From NCBI GenBank assembly GCA_003991915.1, contig RQTK01000215.1, positions 458,712 to 522,711 of the forward strand: DNA of 64,000 nucleotides, in the 5' to 3' direction. The stretch's first letter is position 1, and each line of letters starts with the position of its first letter. The notes under the pieces are model-generated. The model did not search any database, was not told the origin of the DNA, and saw nothing but the letters and a program-made list of their open reading frames with translations. A program made the position numbers and the translations under genes. This stretch comes from Elysia chlorotica (Eukaryota; Mollusca; Gastropoda; Plakobranchidae). Positions 48,602 through 61,679 of this stretch are shown in pieces.

Positions 48602-51600
48602 TCCAGTCATACTTTTTTTTTCTCTCAGATTTGTTTCTTATGTTTTTCTCTCTCTCTGTAAATTAAAAAAGCAATTTATAATTCGGTTGAAAATAATTGT
48701 ACGTAAGTTATAAGATAATCATTCTTAAAACAAATTTTCCTATACTGGCATGGTTACAATTTCTTTTTTTCCGTACCAAAATATAAAAATATTTACAAGA
48801 GAGAAAATGTATTCAATTTACTCATAATGTCGCATCAACGCTCATCAAAGTTCGATTTGCGATTAGCGGCAGTATTGTCTTTTCCAAGAGACACTATAAC
48901 GTTAAGACGCACTTGGAAAATTTATTGATTTTACGAGTAGTTCACAAATCAATAGCTGTATTAACCCCCCCCCCTCCCCACTTCTTTTCCATGAAAGCAA
49001 CGAAAATGTGACTCGTTTTTTGCTTAAGATCTCTTTGAGACACTTTGTCATATTTTTTCTGTGGTTGTTTCAATTCCTTTATATACCTCATATGATATAT
49101 AACAATCTAACTATAAAGTAATGCAATAAATATAAACCAAGATAATTCTTTTAATTGCGCAAATTGGGAAGCACGCTGCCATATCGTTCACCATCAGAAT
49201 AAAATTGCGCGGTCACAGCGAATTACAAATCATTAAGGAATAAATGCTAAAGACTAAAGAAAGAAAAGCGCCGAAAAAACACCATCCAAAAGATCATAAC
49301 TGGTTTAAAAAAAATGTACATTTAAACATGAAAAAACAAAACAAACACGCTATACACAAGAACATTGACGATGTCGATGATGGGCAGGTTGAAGAAGAAG
49401 AAATTCAATTTTCAAAAGGACAAGTAAACGCAAAAGAGAACTTTGTAGACGAAACTATTTGATTACATTTATGGCAGTTGGAGCAAGTAGCGAAAAACGT
49501 TGCAATTCCTTTAACCTCCTCATCGCATCAATCGCAAAGCTGTGCACCAGAACCACACGTGTTGAGGAAAGTTGTTGCGTGGAAAGAAGAAAACAGTACA
49601 ATAGAGAAAATATCTTCGTGAGTCAGTGCCATAGCGGTGAGAGGGACAGGGGCTGTCATCAAACCAAACGTGCTTGACAAGGAGACATTCAAACCCAAAG
49701 ACCGCAAAATTAAGAGTCCTCAAAGCCAAAAACCCTCGCGTATTACTAAACCCCCCCCCCTTCCCGAACACTGAGCTAGCTAGACCATTAATTTTTTACT
49801 GCGGGATTTTGAAAGCTGCAGGACACTCGGCCAACTAGTTTTCATCATCGACCTTTCTAAAAAAATCACAAACCGGGCTATATATGAGAGAATCACAAAT
49901 TAATGGCCTTGAAAGCGAGCAGAACTGGATAGAAAGTATCTTAGTTTGAGAACGTCTTCGGATTAATCGCCATTTAAGACAAGCTGAACTTGCCAAACCA
50001 TGACCCTCTGCATTATATTTAAAAGAAAAAAAAAGAAAAGTTAGACTGTTTTGACGGTCACATATTGTCTAAATTACACATTTATAATTTATAGAAAAAA
50101 TTTAAAAAATACACAGCAACCATTATCTCGACAAATCATCTTACTTATCTTATACCGTAATCTTTGCCAAAAACTTAAAAGTTGTCTTTAAAAAATGTTA
50201 ATCTTCGACCCATTCTGTTTTATTCAAACGATAACTGCCTAACAATGCACCATCGTTCACTATCCCTACTTGGATAACAGTCTGGATTCTAATTAGTTTC
50301 AGAGAATCAGGCCTTCATTTTTTAAAAAAATTCTATTTCTTATTTAATCTTTCCGATGCCTACGAGTCAGCTCCTGTCCACCAAAGAACAGAGGTAGATA
50401 GGACATTCTGTACGTTCCCTCTTCTCGAAAGGTACATGAGTAGACCGGGCGCCCAATCAACTATTCGAAGGTTAATTGATCAGGAGCCCTTCCATGAAGT
50501 TAAGCATGCGCGGAGAGCCTTGTCAATGAGGAACAGTCGAAGAAATTAAGTTGTGCTCTTCATGCCCGCTCTAGACGACTCACTGATTCGAGGCGTTTTA
50601 TTTTCTCAACGTCTCAGGCCGCTTCTCGAGTGCACAGCGCTGACCGCTAGTTCAATGGCTGAGGTCAAACCTCTTGCCACACATGGTCGGCCAAGCGTGG
50701 ACTCGATTGGCACTATTTCTGACCGAAACCGCTACCACTGTTTGGACTTGTCAGCACAAGACATTAGAGAAATAAAATGGAGGTCGTGGTGAAGAGGATT
50801 GGGGGTCCTTGTTCATGTAAACATTTAACATAGCGTTGAACTCGTCACAAGACAGTGCATATCTCCTGTGTTTATTGCCACTGCCAAAAGCTTATTACCA
50901 AGAAGATAATTGTGAAAACTGTGTTTCTGAACACAACTAGAAACAATTTTATATTAGTTTTAGAGATCTGGTCTGTACATTAATGTGACGGTCGTAGTGC
51001 TAGACTGATGAGAATTCTAAAGAGCATGGCCTCATCATTAGCCCAATGGTCAGCAAAAAATTTCGTTTCGGTTTTCTTTGGATTAAGTTACTTATCAGTA
51101 GTTAAACTTAGGGAAAGAAAGAGAAGGGTAAACATCGCGCGGATTTAAGGTTATTATTGATAAAAGCTAAAAACTAAATACAAGTCAGTCTAGAGTAAAA
51201 CGCGGCCTTAAGCTAATAAACGATCATGTTGGATTTATATAATGAAGATTGCCTGAAATATGATATATCACACATTTTGTTGCAAGCAAAAAAATTACTG
51301 TGAAAATGATCACAGATAAAAGTCCTGGTAACCCATTTTTGTCTCTGTGCGGCAGTCTTTATAACATTTTGATCGTTAGCCTTGGGACTCGTCCACGATA
51401 TACTTGAAGATGTAAGAGATGGACCTAAAAAAACCAACCATCCCATCTAACCACAAAACAAACAAACAAACAATACAAGATGAAAAAAAAAACAACAACA
51501 CGACAAACGAAACAAAATCAGAAAAACCCATAACAACAACAAGAAAAACCTTTTAACTGACATTTTGAAGCTCTATACACAGTAATATAATTTCCAACCT

Positions 51601-51781
51601 CTGTTTTATCATAATCACGTCCCTAGACCGTTCTAACACAGGGTGATATAAAAATATCATCTATTCACTTGTACACTAAGAACCCAAAACTCTAATCTAG
51701 ACATCTTCAGATCCTTTTCTTCGGGGGTGGGTTTGGGGTGAAATATGGGTAAGGTCAGTAAAGCATTAAAATGTAACAGAT

Positions 51782-51803
51782 AGAGAGAGAGAGAGTGTGT
51801 GTG

Positions 51804-51866
<63 letters not shown>
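51782..51866. repeat. (AG)n microsatellite
   Basis: Interrupted once by a short GT run. Confidence 0.95.
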
Positions 51867-51869
<3 letters not shown>

Positions 51870-52532
51870 TAAGACAGCTATGCTCATAACAAGTATTGTC
51901 GCACTGTTTGCTCAATGTACTGTTAATCCAGGACAATTTTTCCTTGAGGAGCAATTAAGTTTATCTTATCTTAGGTGTTATGGCTGTGATCGATGGTTTT
52001 TAGCTCGGTGTCTTGATGGGGCAAGAGCAACAATCAGCACATTATGTTGAACTGCACTTGGAAATTCCCGAAGGGGTATCTAAAGAGCGTCGAAGTAACA
52101 AAGTAGCAAGGCTGGACAGGTGGTTTATTTTGTGCCTGATTCAAACTCGCTATTCAATAATAATTACGAATGCCTTCACTAATGATCAAAGGAGAAGCCA
52201 TGACACCCTGTTGACTGTATGCTGCTATCAATTTTCACATTTCACATCGTCTTGTTGTGTTGGCTCTCTCCCTCTGCGCTGCCCCCTTGAGACAGACCAT
52301 TGTGTTGGAGTGTGTGCGCCTATCTGTTTTAAGTTCCATGACTGAGTGAAGCGCCCATTGTCATCGGAAACATGCTATTGACCCGTTTTATAGGGTCACA
52401 ATGACCAGGACGGCCGGTAACATTACGTAGGCGACAGAGGTCTAGCTAGCACACAGCGGGATATCATACGTATACATAAAAGTCATCTTGATATCCACAG
52501 CACTGGCATTTAAAGTGTAAAAGAAATGAAGG

Positions 52533-52535
<3 letters not shown>

Positions 52536-52615
<80 letters not shown>

Positions 52616-52760
52616 AGGTAGAGAGAGAGAGAGAGAGAGAGGGAAGAAGAAGAGAGAGAGAGAAAGAGAGAGATAGAAGATCGAGAAGTGAGGGAAGAAG
52701 AAGAAGAAGAAGAAGAAGAAGAAGAAGAAGAAGAAGAAGAAGAAGAAGAAGAAGAAGAAG
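52536..52760. repeat. (AG)n then (GAA)n microsatellite
   Basis: A 70-bp AG run, a G run, more AG, then about 23 GAA units (52695-52760). Confidence 0.95.
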
Positions 52761-53751
52761 GTTCCCATGAAGGATCCTCCACAGCGGGGATACTGGACCT
52801 CAGTCTATCACATTATACCTACACCCAGCCAACCAATAGAGAACGAGACCCAACCAAAAATATTCTAGGCCTAGTCCCAGATCATGCAACAGAGTCCCGG
52901 TCCGTCGTATGATTTAGAGCCGCACGATCTAAACCTTAACTTCCACTCCCACAAGCAAACAAACAAACAAACAAAACACAAACAATAATATTTTAACACG
53001 CGACAGGGAATAAAATACAGGCTCCGCTTGTTAGTCCAACTAAGATGAAAAGTCTTGTTAAATCAACACAAGGAATGTACATACCCCTTTGACCCCTCTT
53101 CCATCCCTTTCATGTCCCAATCCTCCGCACTCATCTCCTAATTTTCCTCTTTTGAGGCGAATTTCTAATTAGTGAGAATTTAATGTCTCTCAAAGCTCTG
53201 CATGCATTAACTTTAAAGATAAGCGATAACCATTTTCCCCCCCACAGTTTCCCTACTTGCCGTATATTCGGATGTGCAACTGGATTCTTTTAACACTTAA
53301 CTTGTCAAGCAAAGGAACATTCCATCAATGAATAATGAAAGAATGAACTTTTACAAGACTGAGAAATCACCGCTAATTTGTTTTATTATACATAACCTGT
53401 ACACCGAAATAAAATTGTCAAACAATGGTAGAATGCAAAGACAAAACGTCTGGTTGGAAGAAGCATACTTTCGCTTGCTCAAAATCATGACTATATATTG
53501 ACTCTTTACAATTCATAGCTGCCTTGGTCACAATACATTATCTAACGGTGGCTTTATTCATTACTCAGATACAAAAATTGAACCAGCGACTGTGTTGGAG
53601 TGCTATGACAAAATAAATATACTGTGTTATTGATTAATATACGGCGGCTCAGACAGGAAGGGCATTATGTCCTCGGCCCCCACTCAGAAAAGAAGAGAAG
53701 GGGAGGGGAGGGGAGGAGGTGACTGATATGTGCGTTTGATAGATAGATAGA

Positions 53752-53756
<5 letters not shown>

Positions 53757-53807
<51 letters not shown>
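53757..53807. repeat. (AG)n microsatellite
   Basis: Pure 50-bp run, preceded by a short GATA run. Confidence 0.95.
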
Positions 53808-53808
<1 letters not shown>

Positions 53809-55503
53809 GAAGGACAACAGATGGTTCACAGACCTTATAGGCGAAGGAATAAAGTTAATGTACTTAACATTTTAGACATTTTTATCTACACGTTCATACC
53901 AAAAACAAAACACATAAAAGGCGCAAAACACGCTTATTTATATAAACAAATTAAAAAAAAAAACACGACGTACACAAAAGGTCTTTACTCCTTTAACTAA
54001 AAATAAACAGTAAGGTTGGTGTCTTTTTCCTGGTTCTCTTTGAGCTGTTCTAATAAGTTCAAGTTTCGTAGCTTTACAGGATAAACATTGCTTGAATTGT
54101 ATTAGATATATATAATCAATAACCATACAAGCTAATTAAGAAATAAATGAAACTCACTACTTCTTAAAAATTAAAGGAAAAACAGAGGTCGCTGTGGATT
54201 CCTCTCATTTCCCATTCAACCACGCTTTAAAAAGATCACACCAATAAACCTGAATTGGTGGCCCTTCACTTTTCAATCGTTTCCTCTTCTTTTTTTATGA
54301 TATCAACCTAACCATTGCTTCTCAGTTCTGGTTCGCAAACTAGGCAAAGACATTTTATGTAAGAAACATTTGACGTATCAAGTGACACATTCAAATAAAA
54401 TAAACTGGAAGTTTTAGAAATTTAATTTATAAAGAAAGTATCAGTTTATTGATCACATTGGCAAAGCAATATGCGTTTTGAAAAATAAGCGCGGTTGACA
54501 AATTTAATGCCACGCTTCACCTGTGCTCCAGTTCATTGTTCTTAAGCCTTATTCTTCTTTGTTGAAACGAGAGAAAATCAATAAAGAGTAAGGAAACTGA
54601 TCTCAAATGATACAATCAAGCCAAACTTATTGTTCACTTGTCTCTGAGGTTCGCTTGTCAAATACAGACTGTGTCGGAGATGAAGGTTTAGTCCAGTAGC
54701 AAACTTAAAATTAATGTCTCTTGCGTGTTTTTAATTTATGGTCTTTTGGTAATAGCAGATGATGAAGTTTAATCTTATGTCATCATCGTTTTGAGCAGCT
54801 GCGTATGATTATTCAAATGGTTACCCCCCCCCCCCCCACTCCGGCCCCTCCACTTAGCTTAGGGTATTATTTAATGTTAAATCAGACGTAACAAGATTTT
54901 TGTACATATTAAAGCCGGGATCTTCTTGGACACAAGAGAGACATACTAAAATGCATGTCATCTCGCTTCTAAAGCTAAGAGTTGTATTTCCTATACAAAC
55001 CAAAGTGCCATTCTTTCCAGATTCTTTGACAATGGCTTTGTTAGTTTTTAGAACGAGTGGACCGTTAAATATTTGCTGTATTCCGTGTCAAGAGAAGATT
55101 ACAAAAAATAGCAATGGATGAATAGTGAAAAGCTTTCTGCTTATGCTGATTTACTTTCCTATTTAAAATTTTCACAGACCAAATTTGCCTAAAACTATAC
55201 ATTAATTACATATTCTCTACCAAGAGATTTTGCCCCTTATAATTTATAAAGGTGCAATATTGAAATGTATTTAAAAAAAATCTATTTTACAAATATTTTA
55301 AGCTGTCTTTTCTGAACGGCAGGAAGGAGATATGAACTTAGGCAGCAATGCAATCGCACTCCTTCACTTCTATATAAATCTTACCTTAAAAATTCTTATG
55401 TTTTAGTGTTTAGTGTTTAAAAAAATGCTAATAACTTGACGAAAGTACGTGTGTTGAAACGGTGTCCCTACAGGAGGCAACTGTCGGGAAGCGGTAGCGC
55501 TAA

Positions 55504-55771
55504 TGAATAACACGTAATTCTTCCGGTTAAGCAGCAGGCGAGTGTAAAGCGGCTGAGAGGATTATTATTTTAAGTAGACCACAGCATTATTGCGATAGAC
55601 CGTAATTAGGCACAGCCAGCACATTCAGGAGTGTTACCAGACATCTAGAACGTGACAATAGCACAGCACGATTTGGGAAAATCGCATTCGATTATAGTTA
55701 AATCATTCTCTGGTTAAACTATAACGGAAATTTCACGCACACATACATACATACATACATACATACATACA

Positions 55772-55805
<34 letters not shown>

Positions 55806-55817
55806 CATACATACATA
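55504..55817. repeat. About 310-bp duplication F, copy 1, ending in (CATA)n
   Basis: Matches 57687-57987. The copies differ by one base in cgtaattaggc and by the number of CATA units (about 15 here). Confidence 0.9.
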
Positions 55818-57686
55818 TCTCACAGACACACACACAGAGCACACGAGTCTGAATATTTTCCGTTGTTCCCATTCGATACCAAACTGAAGGGTCTGAAATT
55901 TTTACCACATAAAATTGTCCCTATAAACTATTGGTAAGTGGCTGTGTAGTGCACTTGACAAATTACTGCAGGCAACCTACAATCTATAGTATGTAAACCT
56001 TTCCGTGCTAAGCTGTTGGACTTTCACGAACTCAAGCTGTCTTTCCGCGATTTTCTTTTGGTTTGGCACTTAAAATGAAATCCATTGAAATGTTATACAA
56101 AGAAAAAGGTTGTTTAAACAATACCCTTTCACATACATACTCATTAATGGTAAGTATATATAACACATCAAGTCCGACACCTAGAACCCTTTAACCAGGA
56201 TTAATTTTTAAAAATCCCTATATTTGAGACTGAAAATGTTTTCAAAAGCATGATAAGTGCTACCAATGAATAATAATAAAAAACAACTAATAATTTCATT
56301 TAAAACAAAATTATCTTTTCTTTTAATGTTTCACTCCTACTTTCAGTTCTCTCATCTCAGTCACCATCTCTTAACAAAACATTAAACAACATGCACGTAA
56401 GTCGAAACGATAAGATCGATTGCCAGTGCGAGGTAAAAAAAAAAAAAAATTGATCGTGCGGTTTAATCGGAGATTTACGCGTCTTTTATTGAAAAGTAGA
56501 GGAGAACGTAATCTGTGTAGAGCTGTGACAAGGTTTATGGCGCTCAGCGTGACCCCAGGCCTGCACCCTTGTCACGGGGTCAGAGTAATCAACGTCGGCC
56601 TGGGGGTTCACCATGACAAATGGCGCTGCTTACTGGATGATGCCCGGGCCGACAGCCTATTTGGGAGGGGGGCGCTCATATTTCACATTTTGTAAAGTCC
56701 GCTTAAACTACACTGCCATTTGCAGCATATATGTGCCCCCTCAAAACAAAAAAAAAATTTTCGCCATCTCTTAAATTCTCGACCAGTCGAAGGAAAACAA
56801 TATCAACTTATCAGTTTCGTAAATACTGCCTCACCAGAAACAACACACTTGACTTAAGGAAAAATCCCAACGGATTAGGTGGTTAGACAAACATTTTTCG
56901 TTTTTCGTTGTTGTTGTTTTTGTTGTTTTTTTGCGCCCCACACTGAAGCATTGTGTAGCCGATCGAGGTGGTGCTGCCGTCTTTTACGTGCAATCTTATT
57001 GCTATATGAAGAGCTCTTCTGGGAAAGGAACTTTCAAATACGAAACCAAGTTTTGTATCCATTTTTACTGGGAGCGAAATGCACTCTCGAGAAACACCCT
57101 TACCATATAAAGAAAAAAAACAACATGCTGAAACAAATTCACAGCACGCGATAGTTTGCTTCGGTTTAACCTTCCTAGCCAAAATAGTCGGCAAAGCAGC
57201 AAATGACACGATAAAAAATAATAGAAGAAAGTGAAGTGCATGTACTCACATCACAGACTGCCACGGGAAGACAAAGAAGACATCTTTTGATGCAACGTAC
57301 TATACTCCCTGTGCCACACGAATCGCTCAGTATTAAAACATGTATCAATCTGTAAGAGGAAAACAATGAATGAACTTGCATTATTCATATTGAATTAAAC
57401 TGTTCTTATTTGCTATCCGTTTAAAGTCAACGGCAAACGGTTGTATTATTACACAGACTGGAACAGTTCAATGGTTTATGATTCGAACCACTTTTATGAA
57501 CACAATGTGAACACCTTGAGAAAGATAAGAAAGGTCATATTTCGGACACCATACTTCAGACAAAGACTCCGTCATGCATAACTCGGATATTAAACGTAAT
57601 ACGTTAGATTTAATAGGAGAGCTATCATGTCTGAATTTTGTGATCTTGCATAACAATTTAAAGCTACTAATTATGATTCTGCATAT

Positions 57687-57941
57687 TGAATAACACGTAA
57701 TTCTTCCGGTTAAGCAGCAGGCGAGTGTAAAGCGGCTGAGAGGATTATTATTTTAAGTAGACCACAGCATTATTGCGATAGACCGTATTAGGCACAGCCA
57801 GCACATTCAGGAGTGTTACCAGACATCTAGAACGTGACAATAGCACAGCACGATTTGGGAAAATCGCATTCGATTATAGTTAAATCATTCTCTGGTTAAA
57901 CTATAACGGAAATTTCACGCACACATACATACATACATACA

Positions 57942-57975
<34 letters not shown>

Positions 57976-57987
57976 CATACATACATA
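57687..57987. repeat. About 300-bp duplication F, copy 2, ending in (CATA)n
   Basis: Partner of 55504-55817. Its microsatellite is shorter, and the downstream flank (cttctaccactactac) is different. Confidence 0.9.
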
Positions 57988-58609
57988 CTTCTACCACTAC
58001 TACTACTCTTAATTTATTTTAAATGGCTTGCGCTTTAAAAAATATTTTTTTCCAAAAAAAAAAAAAAAAAGGCACATAAATACACACACAAACACAGCAC
58101 AGTGAAGTATTACGATTGCTGCTGCTGCTATTACTCCTCATACCATCTCAGCTATGATAATTGTTACTTTAATCACAAGAATTATTTAAATTATAACTGC
58201 TATATTCCCACGGGCTGTTTCCGACTCAAAATGCCATTGAATTTTGTTGAGCATATTATATAATACCCATTGCAAATCACAGAGAAAAATATATCAATAA
58301 TATCATGCACAAATACATCCATATACATGTGAATGGGACTAGATGGTGGTTAATGGTAGGCTACACTTGTTATATTTCACTTTCACAATAATTATAGCTT
58401 ACTGAAAACAGGAACACACGCCGTTGAACATTAATTTTCTTTTAATTTGCACCACAGAGAAAGGATAAGATAAAAAAAATTGTCTAATTCAGTTGACACA
58501 ATGTGAAGCGATGTTCTGCGAGCTGAACAAGCAGTGGCGGTGCATTCTACTAGTAGTACTAGTATTAATATTTCGATAGATCTAGTTAACCAAGGACCAG
58601 GCCGCGGAC

Positions 58610-58795
58610 ATGGCTAGGTCTAGTAGCCCGACAGTAACAACACCTGAGCCGACGACAGCAGCGGCACTCAGTGAAGTGGCCAGGCAACCCGGTGTAGGCC
58701 AAAGCCCTGTGACCAGGAGCCCTGGGGTCAGAGGGAGCCTGCTCGACTCCTACGAAAACCTGTCGAGTAGCCTTGTGCAGAGATGTAATGATCAC
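58610..58795 (+). other. Coding-like GC-rich ORF, unassigned
   Basis: gccgcggacATGG is a fair start context. The frame is Ser/Thr/Pro/Ala-rich (SSSPTVTTPEPTTAAALSE, then LLDSYENLSSSLVQR) and the local GC is well above its surroundings. A possible donor AGAT|GTAATG follows at about 58786. It may be a first coding exon of a plus-strand gene reaching rightward, but no partner exon was found. Confidence 0.3.
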
Positions 58796-59289
58796 AGTAC
58801 ACCATGTTTGCAAAAATTAATAAAGAGCGTGTACTGGTCAGTAGTGTGTTTGTATAAAAAAAAAAATGAAGATCTATAAATATATATCTCTACTGAATTT
58901 TTAATGTCAAGAAAAATTATTTGAACTCATTACCATTATGATATTAAGTTCACCATGTCTATTGTATTAATCTATAAGCACAACAAAAGATTAGGTATGG
59001 TCCTTCTTTCTAACAAGCCTGACGCTGATTTAGGAAAAAAAAATTAGGATTCTGCAGTCCCCACTCGACAGATTTAGCTGATGATTTATTCTTCCAAATA
59101 CATGTATCATTTGAAATGGTAATAACATTGCAATTAAATTCGTGAAAATACAGACGATATTCTACCACCTCCCAACCCAAAAAATGGGGTGAGGTAAAGA
59201 TCACACCTGAAACACTTCACACTGATATATCCATGTATATTCAAAGCTAATACTACTTTACTCTATTTGATCAGTCACATGATGCAAGC

Positions 59290-59510
59290 GCAATGTATCA
59301 TTGGCTGATCAGAACTATCAATGTATCATACCTGGCCGATCAGAACTATCAATGTATCATACTTGGCCGATCAGAACTATCAATGTATCATACCTGGCTG
59401 ATCATAACTATCAATGTATCATACCTGGCTGATCATAACTATCAATGTATTATACCTGACCAATCTGAACTATCGATGTATCATACCTGGCCAATCTGAA
59501 CGAAATTAAT
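59290..59510. repeat. 31-bp minisatellite, about 7 units
   Basis: Units begin atcagaactatcaatgtatc and finish atacctggccg. The last units drift to aatctgaac. A stray unit lies at about 59940-59970. Confidence 0.9.
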
Positions 59511-59778
59511 CCGAATTGACAATTGAACTTGCTCGAGGGATTTCTCAATTTATTCAAAATGCTTTAAAATTGCTCTTGCCTAACATTTAATCTATGAACA
59601 GACGACTTTATATGATGAGAACTAGAGCATACAGTTGATTATGTAACATTTCACTGCCTCGTGTTGTTTTTTTTAAACATAAAAACCCAAATGTATTACT
59701 AGGCAAAGGGGTGGTTCAAGAGGGTACAAAGATAAATGCTCATTACATTATCATGGTACATGTATATCGTTTATCACA

Positions 59779-59813
59779 ACCATTTCGATCGTAATAACAA
59801 AAGCAACAACAAC

Positions 59814-59844
<31 letters not shown>

Positions 59845-59937
59845 GTTCAAAAGGTTGCAGAAGAACAACAGGAGGGCGACCATGAACAAACACATGTCTT
59901 AGTGTCCAGGATTCAACAGGCTACGCTCCACAGCACT
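59779..59937. repeat. 159-bp duplication G, copy 1, containing (AAT)n
   Basis: Matches 60351-60509, including the AAT tract and gttgcagaagaacaacagga. A lone unit of the 31-bp minisatellite follows directly. Confidence 0.9.
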
Positions 59938-60125
59938 CTATCGATGTATCATACCTGACCGATCTGAATTATCTATGAGTACTACACTGAAGTGATTCAA
60001 ATCTCACTCAAATTGACAATTGTTACAGTTGGCAATCTATGCCGCCATCAATGTATAGATTACACATACAGTATACCAACGAATTAAATTGGGCCAATTA
60101 GTTAAGACCATTGTCTTTAACAGAG

Positions 60126-60158
<33 letters not shown>

Positions 60159-60256
60159 CAAACAAAGAGACAGATACATAAGAATGCTCTAAATTTACAA
60201 GAAACCATCGTCTTCTCGCTTTACCCTGAGAATCCTACTTAATTTTTTTTTCCTTG

Positions 60257-60280
60257 GGGGGGGGGGGGGGGGGGGGGGGA
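60257..60280. repeat. Poly-G run
   Basis: About 23 consecutive G, long for any genome and error-prone in sequencing. Confidence 0.9.
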
Positions 60281-60350
60281 GAGTATGAAGAATTCTATAA
60301 GCCAGATCACCGTGATTTCCTTGTGAGCTACCATAGAACCTGTTTTTGCG

Positions 60351-60385
60351 ACCATTTCGATCGTAATAACAAAAGCAACAACAAC

Positions 60386-60416
<31 letters not shown>

Positions 60417-60509
60417 GTTCAAAAGGTTGCAGAAGAACAACAGGAGGGCGACCATGAACAAACACATGTCTTAGTGTCCAGGATTCAACAGGCTACGCTC
60501 CACAGCACT
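60351..60509. repeat. 159-bp duplication G, copy 2
   Basis: Partner of 59779-59937; flanks differ on both sides. Confidence 0.9.
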
Positions 60510-60837
60510 GGCTACTTGTCAGGGTTGACAAAGACGAGCCGGTTATGGGCGGTTAGACCCTGTTGGGTATAATCTACATTAACCCTGTAAAGTTATTTAC
60601 GAACCCTTCAGTTGACTATGTCTGGAGACCCCAGTCGCAAACAGTTGAATAAGTATAATGCGAAAATGAGGCAAAGCAAAGCAGTTCAGGCAAAGCTTCC
60701 CTTTCAAAGGGTCACGTTGATTGATTCTCCACGTTCCTTTGCAAAATCAACACAAATCTTATTTGGACCCGAAGGCACTCAGTACTTAACAATCATGCTA
60801 TAAATCAGATTAAAAAAAGGCAGATAGGCTAAAGCAT

Positions 60838-60838
<1 letters not shown>

Positions 60839-60882
<44 letters not shown>
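60839..60882. repeat. (AG)n microsatellite
   Basis: Pure run of about 42 bp. Confidence 0.95.
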
Positions 60883-60885
<3 letters not shown>

Positions 60886-61648
60886 ATGGAGATTAAGTGA
60901 GAGAGGGGTCAATATAATAAACGTTTTGTTTCCTCAGTAGACAATTACACTCATGTAGAGTTAGAAAATCTTAAAATGTTCAACATGAGGTAAAGAAAAA
61001 AAAAGGAGGACGATAATTATTATAGTTATATCTATGATTGCTTTCCACAATTACCCTGCAATATCTGTGCTCGCGCAATGTTTGTGTGGGTGTTTTTCTA
61101 GTCCCTAGAGTACCATATCCTTTACTGTTGTCGCATTGAATTGAAAACTTTTAAAATAGATACAAATGTTGATGAAGGAGGTTTGACACACGTTATTTTT
61201 TCATTAATAGAATTTTGAATTCAACAGGCAGGGTCAGTTAAATGAAATTCAAATAAAACAAAATGGAATATTAATGCCTTGGTGTGAAATTTGATGATAT
61301 ATCATCAGCAACAATTGAAAACAGGTTAGTATTCGAGGTCAAGATATACAAATGTATTATCTAAGATCTAATGAGGCTTTAAAGCGGCGACAGCCAAAGC
61401 AAAAAACATCAGCATTTTGAAAATGTAACAAAGCCACAAAACAATAACAGCTATATATATATTTACGTTTGTAAAAGTCATATTGTAGGACCCAACATGA
61501 CTATCTTCGGAATTGCCGCAATGCATGTCATATGTTCAGCTCCATCAAGTGCTTCGTTTTCTTTCAAGGTTCCGATGCAGCTTCATATTCATTCGCTGTT
61601 ATTGTTTTGTGGCTTTGTTACATTTTCAAAATGCTGATGTTTTTTGCT

Positions 61649-61679
<31 letters not shown>

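Larger units (their letters stand above)
43850..55503. other. Intergenic region, no gene recognised
   Basis: AT-rich, with scattered AG, AAT and GAA arrays. A diverged local duplication (aggtttgatatgtatacgaa near 45882 and 45959) is visible. No coding family was found. Confidence 0.5.
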
